Assembly: GCA_964450185.1 (NCBI GenBank)
Contig: CAYVCL010000021.1
Span: forward strand, 1 to 40,313
Source of the DNA: RUG11237 sp964450185
GTDB taxonomy: Bacteria; Bacillota; Clostridia; Lachnospirales; Lachnospiraceae
Length of the DNA stretch: 40,313 bases
Direction of reading: 5' to 3'
Below the pieces are notes generated by a model. The model had not been told where the DNA came from and searched no databases. It saw only the letters and a program-made list of their open reading frames with translations. Shown here in pieces: positions 27,339 to 36,441 of this stretch; position 1 is the first letter of the stretch; every line of letters starts with the position of its first letter. A program made the translations under genes and the position numbers.

Positions 27339-30300
27339 AACTTTTCCTCACTTTCTCAATTTTAGACATAATTAAAAAGATAATGTTTATATTTTTCTTT
27401 TTGTACAGATAGAATGATGCTACTGCCACACCAATGCACATATATCCTAAAAGGAAGATTAAGGTTCTTCCATAGCCTCCGGTAAACGGTAAGCTGAATT
27501 TCTGGCGGTTAGCAATGGTTACAGAAATTGTATCTGCTTCCACAGTACAGTTTTTGTCATCAATCATACTTTGTCCACTTCTATTAATTACAATCGTAAT
27601 TGATTTTTTCAGCAGACTGTATCCATCTTTTGCTTTTGTTTCTGTCAATCGGTAAGTACCGTCTTTTAAGTCTGAGAATACTGCTGTACCATCAATTTCT
27701 GTTTTCGCAGTTACCTTTGTAAAGGTATCATCTACTGTTCCATCGTCTTTTAATTTTTCTAAGGTAAATTCTACATCAGAAAGTTTTATACTGTTATCTG
27801 ATGCATCTACCTTAATTACTTTTACATGAGTACTCTGGTATGTATTTGTAATAGTTCCGGTAATTATCTTTGTCTGTTCATCAATTTCGTAAGAAACCAT
27901 ATAAGAACCAACAAATCCACCTTCTTCTATTACGTTTCCATCTGCATCCAGTTCCACTACTCTGTATTCCCACTCTACCGGTGTTGCTACAGTATAATCC
28001 ACGTACTGATCTAAACCTTCTAAAGAATATTCCCATACATCATATCCCGGCTGCATGGTAATTTTATTCTCTCCGTTTATGGTCACCACACTATAGCTTC
28101 CTGTACTTCCCTTTGCTCTTCTCTGAATCTGAACATCAATGGAACTCGGAATATTTTCCTTCATATCATTTCCCTGTGAATCTTTCCAGAGTTTAATGAG
28201 CTTCATATTAACAACCGGTTTTTGTGTATTCTTAAATGTAAAATCATAAGATTTTGCAAATGCACTTATTGTACCTGTTACTATTTTTGTCTGTACATCT
28301 ATACCAAAATCATAACCACTCTTTTCTGTTACACTGTCTAAAACAGAACCATCTTCTGGTAAAATTTCCTCAATTTCATAATCTGTATTGATTGGAATAC
28401 CAGTAATAGTTTCACTCTGTCCGGCTTTCAAAGTAATTTCTTTTGTAATGGCATTTTCGCCTTCCAGACCAAGACCTGCCACATTAGTAAATTTAATCTT
28501 AAATTTATACTCACCAGTCAGATTATCTGTGCTGTAAGCATTTTCCTTGCGGATAGTCAACTCACCAGTCTTTACTGTATTGGTATAAACAATTTTAATT
28601 TTTGTTACGCCCATATTACTGTCCGGATTGGTGTAAGAACGGAATACCACTGTGTTGTCTGATGGTTTCTGTGTCTTTGTGTATCCGGTATTTGCATAAT
28701 TCTTGCTTTCTGTATCTTTACCGTCTAAATACACTTCACTTCTTCCATCATCCACTGCCACTGATTTAACGTTAGTTAAATTTGTTGTAGCGCCAAGTTC
28801 TACTGTTGCACCGTCAGCCATACTGGTTACCGGTGAACCATTTTCATAAACCGTATAAGAAGAATCGAATACATCTGTATCTATATTTTCCTTTAAGGAA
28901 ATATAACTTCCCACACGGAACTGGTCATTAAAGGTTGCCCATTCTCCGTTTTTCAGTACGAATATACCATCTGTTCCAAGACGGCTGTAATAGGTATCAC
29001 TATCCGTTGAATTTAAAGTATATCTTGCTCCTTTTGGAATTTCTAAATTTCCGGATGTTGCTGAACCATAATCAGGAATTTCATACTGTTTTGTTGTAAA
29101 TCCAATATTTCCTATTTCACCTGACTGAGCATAAAATAAAAATTCATCTAAATAGAAATTACCGTCATAATTGTAATCAAACTTAATATACTTTAACTTT
29201 GAATAATCAAAGTTTAATGAACCTGTTAATTTTGCCAAATCTACTGTAATGGTTGCCCATTCTTTGGAGCGCATAGCTGTAGTAATATATGTTTTACCAT
29301 TCAAATAACCACCAATGGTATTTCCACTGGCATCTTCCAGCTCAATATACATATGATTCAAAGCCGGTTTATCGTTTTCATCATAGTAATACTGGAATCT
29401 TAAGTATTTTTTTACCTCTGATACGTCAATGGTTTCTCCACTAGCCGGAGAAATAATGCCAAATCTCTTATCTTTGTATGCTCCTGTAGCATCTGAATAT
29501 AATGCTCTATAGTGCACTACCTGACTCTGACCATTATATTCTGCCACCTGTTCAAAGGTATTTCCCACAGAACCTTTATTTAATGTTGAACTGGCAAAAG
29601 TATCATTAAAAGTGATTGGTTTCTTTTCAGAACCATAATCCACTTCCTGTGAACCATAATGTGTTGCCAGGTTCTTAATTTCAAATGGGAAAATGGAAGT
29701 GTTATCGAAGATATTTGCAAATAAATTCTGATTTACTGCAGAATCATCTACTTCTTTCTGCACTTCAAAGGTATTTTCATCCGGAAAGTTAAAGCTTATG
29801 TACATGTTAGATTCCCAGATACCTCGTTCCATATAGAACATGGTTAATGTATGTTCTTCTGATTTTTCACCATTTAAAGTAAAGCTTCCTGTATAGTCGT
29901 TTCTGTAACCGCCTGTTAAATCGGTATTTTTCACTCTGCTGACATAGTATGTTAAATCCTTAAAGTTCAGATATCCGGATACAACACCATGTCCTCCACC
30001 GATATCCAATGCTAATTTTCCATCAACGAAAATCCATACGTCATCGTCACCAGCGAAGTTAAATTCGATTGGAACTTCTTCTCCATCTGTAGTGTGTACT
30101 GTTCCATCTTCTGTTAATCGGAATTTCATTTCCAATTTAGAAGCAAAGCCGTAATTTAATTTACCTGAATTTCCACTCTGCTCTATTCCATTAAGCGGAA
30201 AGAAATTTCCGGAAGCTGTAACACCTGATGTTGTTTTTCCTTTTACTACGTTACTTGTACAATTCAGATAATAACTGTCTGTTGTCGGATCCTGTGTCAG

Positions 30301-32598
30301 ACGCAAGTTAGTAGATGCATCTTTACTGTCATATACCCAGTAAGCTACTTTACCGGATACATCCGGTGCACTCTGACTGCTTAATTCCTGTTTTGAAAAT
30401 GGGAAATCCACATTCTTATAAACTTTTCCTAAAACTGTGTTTTTTGCATTATTTCCGCTCAAAAAGTCTTCACTTAAGAATGGAGCCTGTACTGTTCCTG
30501 ATGCTGTTTTTATCATCAGATTTCCATTAGACAGTGTATCACTTATCAAACCTAATGTGGCATTTTCACCATCTTCCTTAATTTCTCCTCCATTACGGCC
30601 CCACATGGAGTTATTTTCATAGAAGAACTTTTTTGTGTCATCAGAGCCATAAAGATTCAAGTCAGCTGAAATCTCGCTGAATGGAGAACCTTTATAGTTC
30701 TGGAAGTTACCCCAATACAATGGAGATGAGGCTTTGTTTGCCTTATAATATTCGCTTAACGCCTGGTCAAACTGACGGAACGGCTGATAAATTCTGTGGT
30801 TATTAGCCTCATATCCGTAATTATCACGGTTCCATCCATTTAACTCATAATCTGTATAAAAATCATACAATGTTGTAGATACATATAATTTATTTACGTC
30901 TTTTACTTCTTTTTCCTTAGGAATATCTACTACTGTGTTTGAAGTAGAGCCTTCCTGTTCCGGATTACGTACTGTATATACTTCATTCCAGTATCCATCT
31001 CTCTGCCCACCATCATAAATTACATCATCACTGGTATCCGCATAGAAACATGGATTGCTAAGGTTTGTCGGAATAGTAAGCTGCTTTGTGCTTTCGCCAT
31101 GTCCGCCATAATTTGTAATACTGCTCATATCAAAAGATGAAAAGGCAATATTCGTATAGCCTTCCGGCAATTCCACTTTATATACATCAGAATAGGTATT
31201 TGTTCCATTAGAGTATACCGGAACCAATTCCATATCCCCTTCTAAACCTTCTTTTCCTGTACCTGTTGCATAATAACGAATTGTACCGGATTTATTAGGA
31301 ATACCATAATCCCCTGCTCCGTTGGTACCATCTGCTGTACTATAGGTCAGTTTAGACAATGTAGCATCAAAATACACTGTCAAAGCATTGCTGTATGTCT
31401 TATTTACTCCTGCAAACTTATCAACTATTGTTACCTGATTTTTTGTCAAATCGCTCCAGAAGAAATGATATTTTGTGCCTTCCTTGTTAATAAAAGTAAG
31501 CACTGTCTGCTGTGTCACCGCAGAATTTGCTGAAAATGTATAGCTAAATTCGCTGCCTGTTGACGGTAAAGCAATCGGAGTCTGGCTACCCGCCTGAATC
31601 TGACATCCTTCTGTTACCGGGAAGTACAATCTGTCAAAATACAATGTTTGTCCTGCTAAAGACTGACTTCCTGTTACTTTTTCACCCCAAAAACTATATT
31701 TTGTATTATTTATTTCACTTGCCCCATAATACAAGGTATTTCTTGCTGTAACATCATAGCCATTGGAACCTCCATTTGCAAAATTGTAGGTTTCTCCTAA
31801 AGAAGTATCTGCATCATAAAATTCCACTGTACTATAAGCTACCTGGTCATCTGCCGGAACAGTTACCTTATACAATCCTTCTACGCCTGTATCATCAGTC
31901 ATATTTGTAGTAACTGTGCCATTATTTTCATTGCCAAACTTAGCAAGAACGCTGTCTAAATTTCCTGTCATATCAAAGAAGTACATCGTACTTCCTGCAT
32001 AGGATTTTGTAGCAAGACTTCCCAGATAATCTACTGTCTTTTTACCTTCAGAGCTTGCTCCTCCATTTAATTTAAAACATGGATATGGATCTGTACTCAC
32101 ATCACCTGTAGTAAGTGACACATCCACTGTCTGAACTGCATAATTATTTGTTCCCCAACTGGACTGATTTATAAAAATCACTCCGGTACATTTGCTGGCA
32201 TCTTCTTCACTAATGGTATATTCCCACAATGTACCTGTAGAATCTTCCACCAATGTATTTTCCTTGGATGATTTCGACATTGGCTGAATTGTGCCTGATG
32301 GACCAATCAGGTAAATGTACATATTACAACTCTGAGTCCATCCATTCCAGCCGCCATTGGATACCGTATCAAAGTATATGGTTTTGGCACTGCCGGAAGC
32401 TAAAATATCATTCTCATCGATTTCTCCCGTTCCATCTTCTGGAACATCTTTGGTAATTGTATTACCTGAAGAGTCTGTTTTTTCAGCGTATACATTACTG
32501 TACTCACTTACGAGGCCGCAAAGCATACTGGCAATTACTACTAATACCAGAATTCTTCTGCCGGCTTCCCACATTTTTTTTAAATTGATTTTTTCCAT
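27331..32598 (-). CDS. Giant pilus tip / adhesin protein, fibro-slime and Cna-B domains, LPFTG
   Basis: A 1755-residue surface protein. Signal peptide about 1-38. The first 500 residues contain at least five modules whose first strand has a Y-F-D/Y-F-F/Y-Y core (for example I-Y-F-D-T and L-Y-F-D-R), reminiscent of carbohydrate-binding modules of the CBM25/26 kind. A fibro-slime/PA14-like domain near 790-960 is marked by D-D-D-V-W-I-F-V-D-G (about 850) and D-I-G-G-G-H. Cna-B/SpaA modules (about 1370-1700) with a T-E-T-K-A-x-D-G-Y signature follow, then LPFTG near 1700, a hydrophobic span and a basic tail with an unusually long extra end. It is the first and largest gene of the pilus run and lacks an obvious pilin-motif Lys, which suits a tip adhesin. 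Carbohydrate binding is inference. Confidence 0.9.
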   Translation of the reverse strand: MEKINLKKMWEAGRRILVLVVIASMLCGLVSEYSNVYAEKTDSSGNTITKDVPEDGTGEIDENDILASGSAKTIYFDTVSNGGWNGWTQSCNMYIYLIGPSGTIQPMSKSSKENTLVEDSTGTLWEYTISEEDASKCTGVIFINQSSWGTNNYAVQTVDVSLTTGDVSTDPYPCFKLNGGASSEGKKTVDYLGSLATKSYAGSTMYFFDMTGNLDSVLAKFGNENNGTVTTNMTDDTGVEGLYKVTVPADDQVAYSTVEFYDADTSLGETYNFANGGSNGYDVTARNTLYYGASEINNTKYSFWGEKVTGSQSLAGQTLYFDRLYFPVTEGCQIQAGSQTPIALPSTGSEFSYTFSANSAVTQQTVLTFINKEGTKYHFFWSDLTKNQVTIVDKFAGVNKTYSNALTVYFDATLSKLTYSTADGTNGAGDYGIPNKSGTIRYYATGTGKEGLEGDMELVPVYSNGTNTYSDVYKVELPEGYTNIAFSSFDMSSITNYGGHGESTKQLTIPTNLSNPCFYADTSDDVIYDGGQRDGYWNEVYTVRNPEQEGSTSNTVVDIPKEKEVKDVNKLYVSTTLYDFYTDYELNGWNRDNYGYEANNHRIYQPFRQFDQALSEYYKANKASSPLYWGNFQNYKGSPFSEISADLNLYGSDDTKKFFYENNSMWGRNGGEIKEDGENATLGLISDTLSNGNLMIKTASGTVQAPFLSEDFLSGNNAKNTVLGKVYKNVDFPFSKQELSSQSAPDVSGKVAYWVYDSKDASTNLRLTQDPTTDSYYLNCTSNVVKGKTTSGVTASGNFFPLNGIEQSGNSGKLNYGFASKLEMKFRLTEDGTVHTTDGEEVPIEFNFAGDDDVWIFVDGKLALDIGGGHGVVSGYLNFKDLTYYVSRVKNTDLTGGYRNDYTGSFTLNGEKSEEHTLTMFYMERGIWESNMYISFNFPDENTFEVQKEVDDSAVNQNLFANIFDNTSIFPFEIKNLATHYGSQEVDYGSEKKPITFNDTFASSTLNKGSVGNTFEQVAEYNGQSQVVHYRALYSDATGAYKDKRFGIISPASGETIDVSEVKKYLRFQYYYDENDKPALNHMYIELEDASGNTIGGYLNGKTYITTAMRSKEWATITVDLAKLTGSLNFDYSKLKYIKFDYNYDGNFYLDEFLFYAQSGEIGNIGFTTKQYEIPDYGSATSGNLEIPKGARYTLNSTDSDTYYSRLGTDGIFVLKNGEWATFNDQFRVGSYISLKENIDTDVFDSSYTVYENGSPVTSMADGATVELGATTNLTNVKSVAVDDGRSEVYLDGKDTESKNYANTGYTKTQKPSDNTVVFRSYTNPDSNMGVTKIKIVYTNTVKTGELTIRKENAYSTDNLTGEYKFKIKFTNVAGLGLEGENAITKEITLKAGQSETITGIPINTDYEIEEILPEDGSVLDSVTEKSGYDFGIDVQTKIVTGTISAFAKSYDFTFKNTQKPVVNMKLIKLWKDSQGNDMKENIPSSIDVQIQRRAKGSTGSYSVVTINGENKITMQPGYDVWEYSLEGLDQYVDYTVATPVEWEYRVVELDADGNVIEEGGFVGSYMVSYEIDEQTKIITGTITNTYQSTHVKVIKVDASDNSIKLSDVEFTLEKLKDDGTVDDTFTKVTAKTEIDGTAVFSDLKDGTYRLTETKAKDGYSLLKKSITIVINRSGQSMIDDKNCTVEADTISVTIANRQKFSLPFTGGYGRTLIFLLGYMCIGVAVASFYLYKKKNINIIFLIMSKIEKVRKSYE

Positions 32599-32645
32599 AA
32601 ATGTCCTCGCTCTCCTTCTATTATTTTTTTATCTATGTAAATTAA

Positions 32646-32668
32646 CTATAATGGAAATTATAGCAAAA
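32646..32668 (-). promoter_or_regulatory. Extended -10 promoter and palindrome of the pilus operon
   Basis: On the minus strand TTGCTATAAT (32657-32666) gives an extended -10 (TGC plus TATAAT) about 60 bases before the tip-protein ATG; no good -35 is seen. The TATAAT is half of a perfect palindrome, CTATAAT, four bases, ATTATAG (32646-32663), which could be bound by a regulator. AGAAGGAG and GAGG follow before the ATG. Confidence 0.6.
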
Positions 32669-32748
32669 TTATCGTCTTAATTTTTACAAGATTATTCCAT
32701 TCGTACTTCTATTATCGGTAACTTTCGAAATAAACTTATCATTTATTT

Positions 32749-32790
32749 TAAAAAAAGAAGCGAAAATGTAATATCTGCACTTTCGCTTCT
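32749..32790 (-). terminator. Terminator of the tRNA-Arg gene
   Basis: A perfect 10-bp stem (AGAAGCGAAA at 32756-32765 with TTTCGCTTCT at 32781-32790) closes a 15-base loop and is followed on the minus strand by seven T residues (32749-32755). It separates the tRNA transcript from the pilus operon, whose promoter lies 86 bases further on. Confidence 0.85.
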
Positions 32791-32799
32791 TAACTAAAC

Positions 32800-32871
32800 T
32801 GTTCCCTGCAGGAATCGAACCTGCAACTGACCCTTAGGAGGGGTCTGTTATATCCATTTAACTAAGAGAAC
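32800..32871 (-). tRNA. tRNA-Arg, anticodon CCU
   Basis: A 72-base cloverleaf on the minus strand. The acceptor stem (GTTCTCT with AGGGAAC, one G-U) and the anticodon arm (GACCC, loop CTCCTAA, GGGTC) are readable, as is the T arm (GCAGG, TTCGATT, CCTGC). The anticodon CCU reads the Arg codon AGG. The CCA end is not encoded; the discriminator base is A at 32800. The pilus operon lies on the 3' side of this tRNA. Confidence 0.95.
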
Positions 32872-32886
32872 TTATTCTTTTATAGA

Positions 32887-32921
32887 AACCTTCTCGAATA
32901 AATTAATTATTCGAAAAGGTT
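32887..32921 (-). terminator. Terminator after the DUF3881-type gene
   Basis: Arms of 15 bases (32887-32901 and 32907-32921) pair with one mismatch around a 5-base loop, starting two bases after the stop of the gene ending at 32923. The T-run after it is short (TTTCTAT), so this is a strong hairpin with a weak tail. Confidence 0.7.
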
Positions 32922-32922
32922 A

Positions 32923-33804
32923 TTATTGTTGATAATTTATTCTTCCTTGTAGCCAGATAGTTCCTTTAAATCTTCTGCCTATTTTCGGTTCCCCAAGTAA
33001 ATCTATTTTATTAATACATACATCAAACACTAATTCGTTAGTGTTTACTGTAAGCTTATATATTTCTTCCTGCGTGCTTCTATTTTTTACAAGAGATACA
33101 TCTTCGATTTCACCCATAATAGAATATTTATCACATTCCACACCATATGGCATAAAATAATTGTCTACCAGACTTAAAATATCTTCTTTCAAAATTCTTC
33201 TGGAAATCATAGAATATGTATCCATGTCTTCTAAGGTAAGACTTTCAATCGCGTCTTCGTCACCTTTTCTCGCCGCCTCTATTAAATGATTTCTGTTTTT
33301 GGAAGCTTCTTTTGTTACCTTTATTTGATTTTCTGTTTTATCGATTGGAAACAATATCTTTCCTGATAAAGATAATGCTGACAATGTGGTGTCAACACCT
33401 ACACTTTTTACCGGATGCAATCGTCTTTCGTTTTTATATTCACAGATATTCTGCAAATAGAAAATCAAAGATACTCCCACCTTCACATCTTCACATACAC
33501 CGGCATAAGATTCTTTATCTGCATGCTGTTCCACAATAATGTCTTCTTTGGATGTAACACCCGTTCCATTAAATTGAGGATAACAATATTCTAATTCAAA
33601 TTCATCCTCATCATTAATCAGACCACACAACATGAGTCCCATTCCATCTGCATATTCCTTATATATTTGTACCAAAATATCTTCACCGTCATCTTCTACT
33701 ATCTCTGTTTTATCTGGTGATATTACAGTTTCCCTTATATAAGGTTTCAAATCTTTTTTTAGTTTTACATTACTAAATCCTACTGCTCTCAAATATTTAT
33801 GCAT
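32923..33804 (-). CDS. DUF3881-family protein, unknown function
   Basis: A 293-residue soluble protein, beginning M-H-K-Y-L-R-A-V-G-F-S, a start I associate with the DUF3881 family common in Lachnospiraceae; that recall is unverified. It has no signal peptide, membrane segment or recognised catalytic motif. The middle is rich in charged residues and the C-terminal third reads like a beta-rich domain (E-E-I-Y-K-L-T-V-N-T, G-R-R-F-K-G-T-I-W-L-Q-G-R). It lies 106 bases after the HD-GYP gene and has its own promoter, so it is probably separate from the par operon despite the same orientation. Confidence 0.75.
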   Translation of the reverse strand: MHKYLRAVGFSNVKLKKDLKPYIRETVISPDKTEIVEDDGEDILVQIYKEYADGMGLMLCGLINDEDEFELEYCYPQFNGTGVTSKEDIIVEQHADKESYAGVCEDVKVGVSLIFYLQNICEYKNERRLHPVKSVGVDTTLSALSLSGKILFPIDKTENQIKVTKEASKNRNHLIEAARKGDEDAIESLTLEDMDTYSMISRRILKEDILSLVDNYFMPYGVECDKYSIMGEIEDVSLVKNRSTQEEIYKLTVNTNELVFDVCINKIDLLGEPKIGRRFKGTIWLQGRINYQQ

Positions 33805-33855
33805 ATGCTCACATCACTTTTATTCTCTGATTCAATGTGTTACCGACAATTCAAT

Positions 33856-33884
33856 ATTATATAATACAACAGATTAAATGACAA
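33856..33884 (-). promoter_or_regulatory. Consensus promoter of the DUF3881-type gene
   Basis: On the minus strand TTGTCA (33879-33884), a 17-base spacer and TATAAT (33856-33861) form a near-consensus vegetative promoter, 52 bases upstream of the ATG. Confidence 0.75.
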
Positions 33885-33910
33885 GTGAAGAATTTGATTT
33901 TACCCTTATT

Positions 33911-34939
33911 TTACAAAATTTCCTCTATGAAAATCGTGTTTTCTTTCATCATATCTATTGTTTCCTGTGTTTCCATCATCCGTATCACCGGGCGCTCTTT
34001 CATATACTTATTTTGGCGAACTACCACCGCTTTTTTGCCGGTATTTAACATGATTTTTGTTCCATTTGGATAAAGGAAAATGAATTCCAAAAAGGTATCG
34101 CAAACCTTTTTATTAAATTTAGTTCCACTATTATAACGAATATACTCTATCGCCTCGTGAACCTTTCTTCTTCTGTTCCCTATCCCACAAATCATTCTGT
34201 CAAAAATATCACAGACTGCTACGATTTGCCTTACTATATCATTATTTCTGGTACGAAGCGGAAACCCACTTCCATCAATACATTCATGGTGTGAAAGTAT
34301 AATGGATTTTGCTGTCTGGGAAAGCCATTCTTCATTTTCTACTGCTGAATAACCATACACCGGATGCTTTTTAAACTCTGACACTTCATAAGCACTCATA
34401 TCTTCTAAATCTTTATTTACGATATCCACTTCAATATAGCGCATCCCAATATCATGCAGCAAACTTCCCACCGCAATTTCTTTTGCCTCTTCTTTGGATA
34501 TTCCCAGTTTTAAAGCTGTAAGTACAGACAACACGCAGGTAGAAACCGAATGTTCATAAATATCAGCACTTCTCTCGTGAATTTCAATGACACAGTCAAT
34601 TACTTCTTTTTGTTCAATTACTTCATCAAAAATATTCTGTGCCACACTCTGAAGTTCGCCAATATTGCTATTGTTATTATGCACATGACGTTCCAGCAGT
34701 TCTTTTACTTTATCACTGTATTCCTGACGAACCTGTTCTTCGATGGTTGCCTTTTCTGTTGCTGTATTTTCTTTTACTTCTCTTATATATACTTCTTCAA
34801 TTCCAAGTTCCAGCAATTTATCAATATATTCTTTTTTCAGGATGGTATCCTCATATATCAGGACAGTTCCTACATCAAGCAAAATAGGCTTTGCAAGACG
34901 TTCGCCACCTTCCAGTTCTTCTACCCTTTTTCGCTTCAT
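33911..34939 (-). CDS. HD-GYP-type phosphodiesterase
   Basis: A 342-residue protein. An N-terminal region (about 1-120) without membrane segment is followed by an HD-GYP domain with H162-D163 (L-L-H-D-I-G) and H-H-E-C-I-D-G-S-G-F-P at 217-227. HD-GYP enzymes hydrolyse cyclic di-GMP. Phe replaces the Tyr of the G-Y-P motif, a variation seen in some members, so activity is not certain. The start at 34939 (M-K-R-K-R) is used; a GTG 15 bases upstream would add five residues. It is the fourth gene of the parA-parB-DUF4446 run with a 24-base gap. Confidence 0.88.
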   Translation of the reverse strand: MKRKRVEELEGGERLAKPILLDVGTVLIYEDTILKKEYIDKLLELGIEEVYIREVKENTATEKATIEEQVRQEYSDKVKELLERHVHNNNSNIGELQSVAQNIFDEVIEQKEVIDCVIEIHERSADIYEHSVSTCVLSVLTALKLGISKEEAKEIAVGSLLHDIGMRYIEVDIVNKDLEDMSAYEVSEFKKHPVYGYSAVENEEWLSQTAKSIILSHHECIDGSGFPLRTRNNDIVRQIVAVCDIFDRMICGIGNRRRKVHEAIEYIRYNSGTKFNKKVCDTFLEFIFLYPNGTKIMLNTGKKAVVVRQNKYMKERPVIRMMETQETIDMMKENTIFIEEIL

Positions 34940-34963
34940 ACGTTCCCCCGCCACATCTCTAAT

Positions 34964-35470
34964 CTATTTTACATTAATTGCTTTATTCAAAGCTTTTTCT
35001 TCTTCTTCTGACAAATTAATTTCTGATTTTCCATCAGCGATTTCTTTTACATAAGTATAACTTCCTTCTCGGTTATGTACTGTATTTAACAGAAAACCAT
35101 TGTTATTCTTATCTAACATAGCCAAAGAAAAGCTTAACTGACCGCCCATTTCATTAAATGCATCGTATTTTACCAAACCAAATTTCTGGTATGTTTTCAA
35201 AATATTTGCTTTTAATGCATCGATGTCTTTCCCCTGTAATTCCTGATTTGTTTTCAAATCATCTACCTGACGAAATCTGCTGATAATTGTATCTTCCAGT
35301 GTCTTTCCATCGCTTCCTTCCATAAAGGAATTGTATTTTTTCTTCATTTTGTTGATTTTCACTAAAGAAACAATGTTCATAATAAACAAAATCAGAACCA
35401 CAGCTACACCTGCTGCTGCAACCACAACAATATATTCTCCAAGCAAACTCTTAATGTAATCTAAACTCAT
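34964..35470 (-). CDS. DUF4446 membrane protein
   Basis: A 168-residue protein with one N-terminal hydrophobic segment (about 12-35), then a coiled-coil-like helix and a compact C-terminal domain with G-L-V-K-Y-D-A-F-N-E-M-G-G-Q-L-S-F. It matches the DUF4446 pattern that often sits directly downstream of spo0J in Firmicutes. Function is unknown; proximity suggests a role at the membrane linked to chromosome segregation. It starts 12 bases after parB. Confidence 0.88.
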   Translation of the reverse strand: MSLDYIKSLLGEYIVVVAAAGVAVVLILFIMNIVSLVKINKMKKKYNSFMEGSDGKTLEDTIISRFRQVDDLKTNQELQGKDIDALKANILKTYQKFGLVKYDAFNEMGGQLSFSLAMLDKNNNGFLLNTVHNREGSYTYVKEIADGKSEINLSEEEEKALNKAINVK

Positions 35471-35482
35471 TTTGTATCTCCC

Positions 35483-36427
35483 TTATTGCTCTTTTATTTT
35501 TCTAAACAAATCCATAATTCTATCCAATTCGTCTACAGAATAGTATTCAATTTCTATTTTTCCTTTTGTATTACTTTTACGATTAATTACTACTTTTGTT
35601 CCCATAATAGACTTGATTTTTTCCTGTAAATCTTCATAAATAGCACCGTCTTCCAGTACTACCGGTTCTTTTTTAGGCTTGTCCAGATTTTTTACCAGTT
35701 TTTCTGTTTCTCTAACGCTTAATTTCTCGTCAAAGATTTTTGTGGCAATAGAATATTGCAATTCTTCATCTTCAATGGCAAGCAATGTTCTGGCATGACC
35801 ACTACTAATCATGTCATCAATCAACATCTGTTGTACCTTTTCTGATAATTTTAAAAGTCGCATAGAGTTGGTTACCGCTGTACGGCTTTTTGATACTTTT
35901 TCTGCTACTTCATCCTGCTTTAAATTAAATTCTGTCAATAAACGTTTGTATGCCATTGCTTCTTCGATTGGATTTAAATCCTCTCTCTGAAGATTTTCAA
36001 TCAAAGCTATTTCTGCAATTTCCTGTTCGTTATAGTCTTTCACTATAACAGGAATTTCCTTTAATCCAGCCATTTTTGCTGCACGCCATCTTCTTTCGCC
36101 CGCAACAATTTCATAATATCCATTTCTCTCTTTTACAATCAAAGGCTGAATAATTCCATACTGTTTGATAGAATCTGATAATTCAATCAAAGCATCTTCA
36201 TTGAAGTCTTTACGAGGTTGTTCTCTGTTCGGTTCTACTTTATTGATTTTTACAAATAATTCGTCTTTTACAACCTCTTTTACTACTTCCTTTACCACTT
36301 CTTTCACTTTTACATTTTCAGTTTTGGTGGAAGCAGTACCTTTTTTTCCATTTGGCGGAATTACAGAATCCAGCCCCTTTCCCATAGTTTCCAATCCTTT
36401 TCCCAATCCGGCTTTCTTTACTGCCAT
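35483..36427 (-). CDS. parB: Chromosome-partitioning protein ParB (Spo0J)
   Basis: A 314-residue CTP-binding DNA-clamp protein that loads at parS. The N-terminal ParB/sulfiredoxin-like domain has R-E-Q-P-R-K, G-E-R-R-W-R-A and the E-N-L-Q-R-E-D-L-N-P arginine-patch region; a helix-turn-helix follows (D-E-V-A-E-K-V-S-K-S-R-T-A-V-T-N), then a C-terminal dimerisation domain. An insertion near the N-terminus reads as four V-V-K-E-type units in a row, probably a flexible charged linker. Three parS sites lie upstream of parA in this window. It starts 14 bases after parA, so it forms an operon with it. Confidence 0.97.
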   Translation of the reverse strand: MAVKKAGLGKGLETMGKGLDSVIPPNGKKGTASTKTENVKVKEVVKEVVKEVVKDELFVKINKVEPNREQPRKDFNEDALIELSDSIKQYGIIQPLIVKERNGYYEIVAGERRWRAAKMAGLKEIPVIVKDYNEQEIAEIALIENLQREDLNPIEEAMAYKRLLTEFNLKQDEVAEKVSKSRTAVTNSMRLLKLSEKVQQMLIDDMISSGHARTLLAIEDEELQYSIATKIFDEKLSVRETEKLVKNLDKPKKEPVVLEDGAIYEDLQEKIKSIMGTKVVINRKSNTKGKIEIEYYSVDELDRIMDLFRKIKEQ

Positions 36428-36441
36428 TATTTATTCTCCTT

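Noticed and set aside
32800..32871. tRNA-Arg as attachment site of an integrated pilus island
   Set aside because: No second copy of the tRNA 3' end and no integrase are visible; the island idea is unsupported here.
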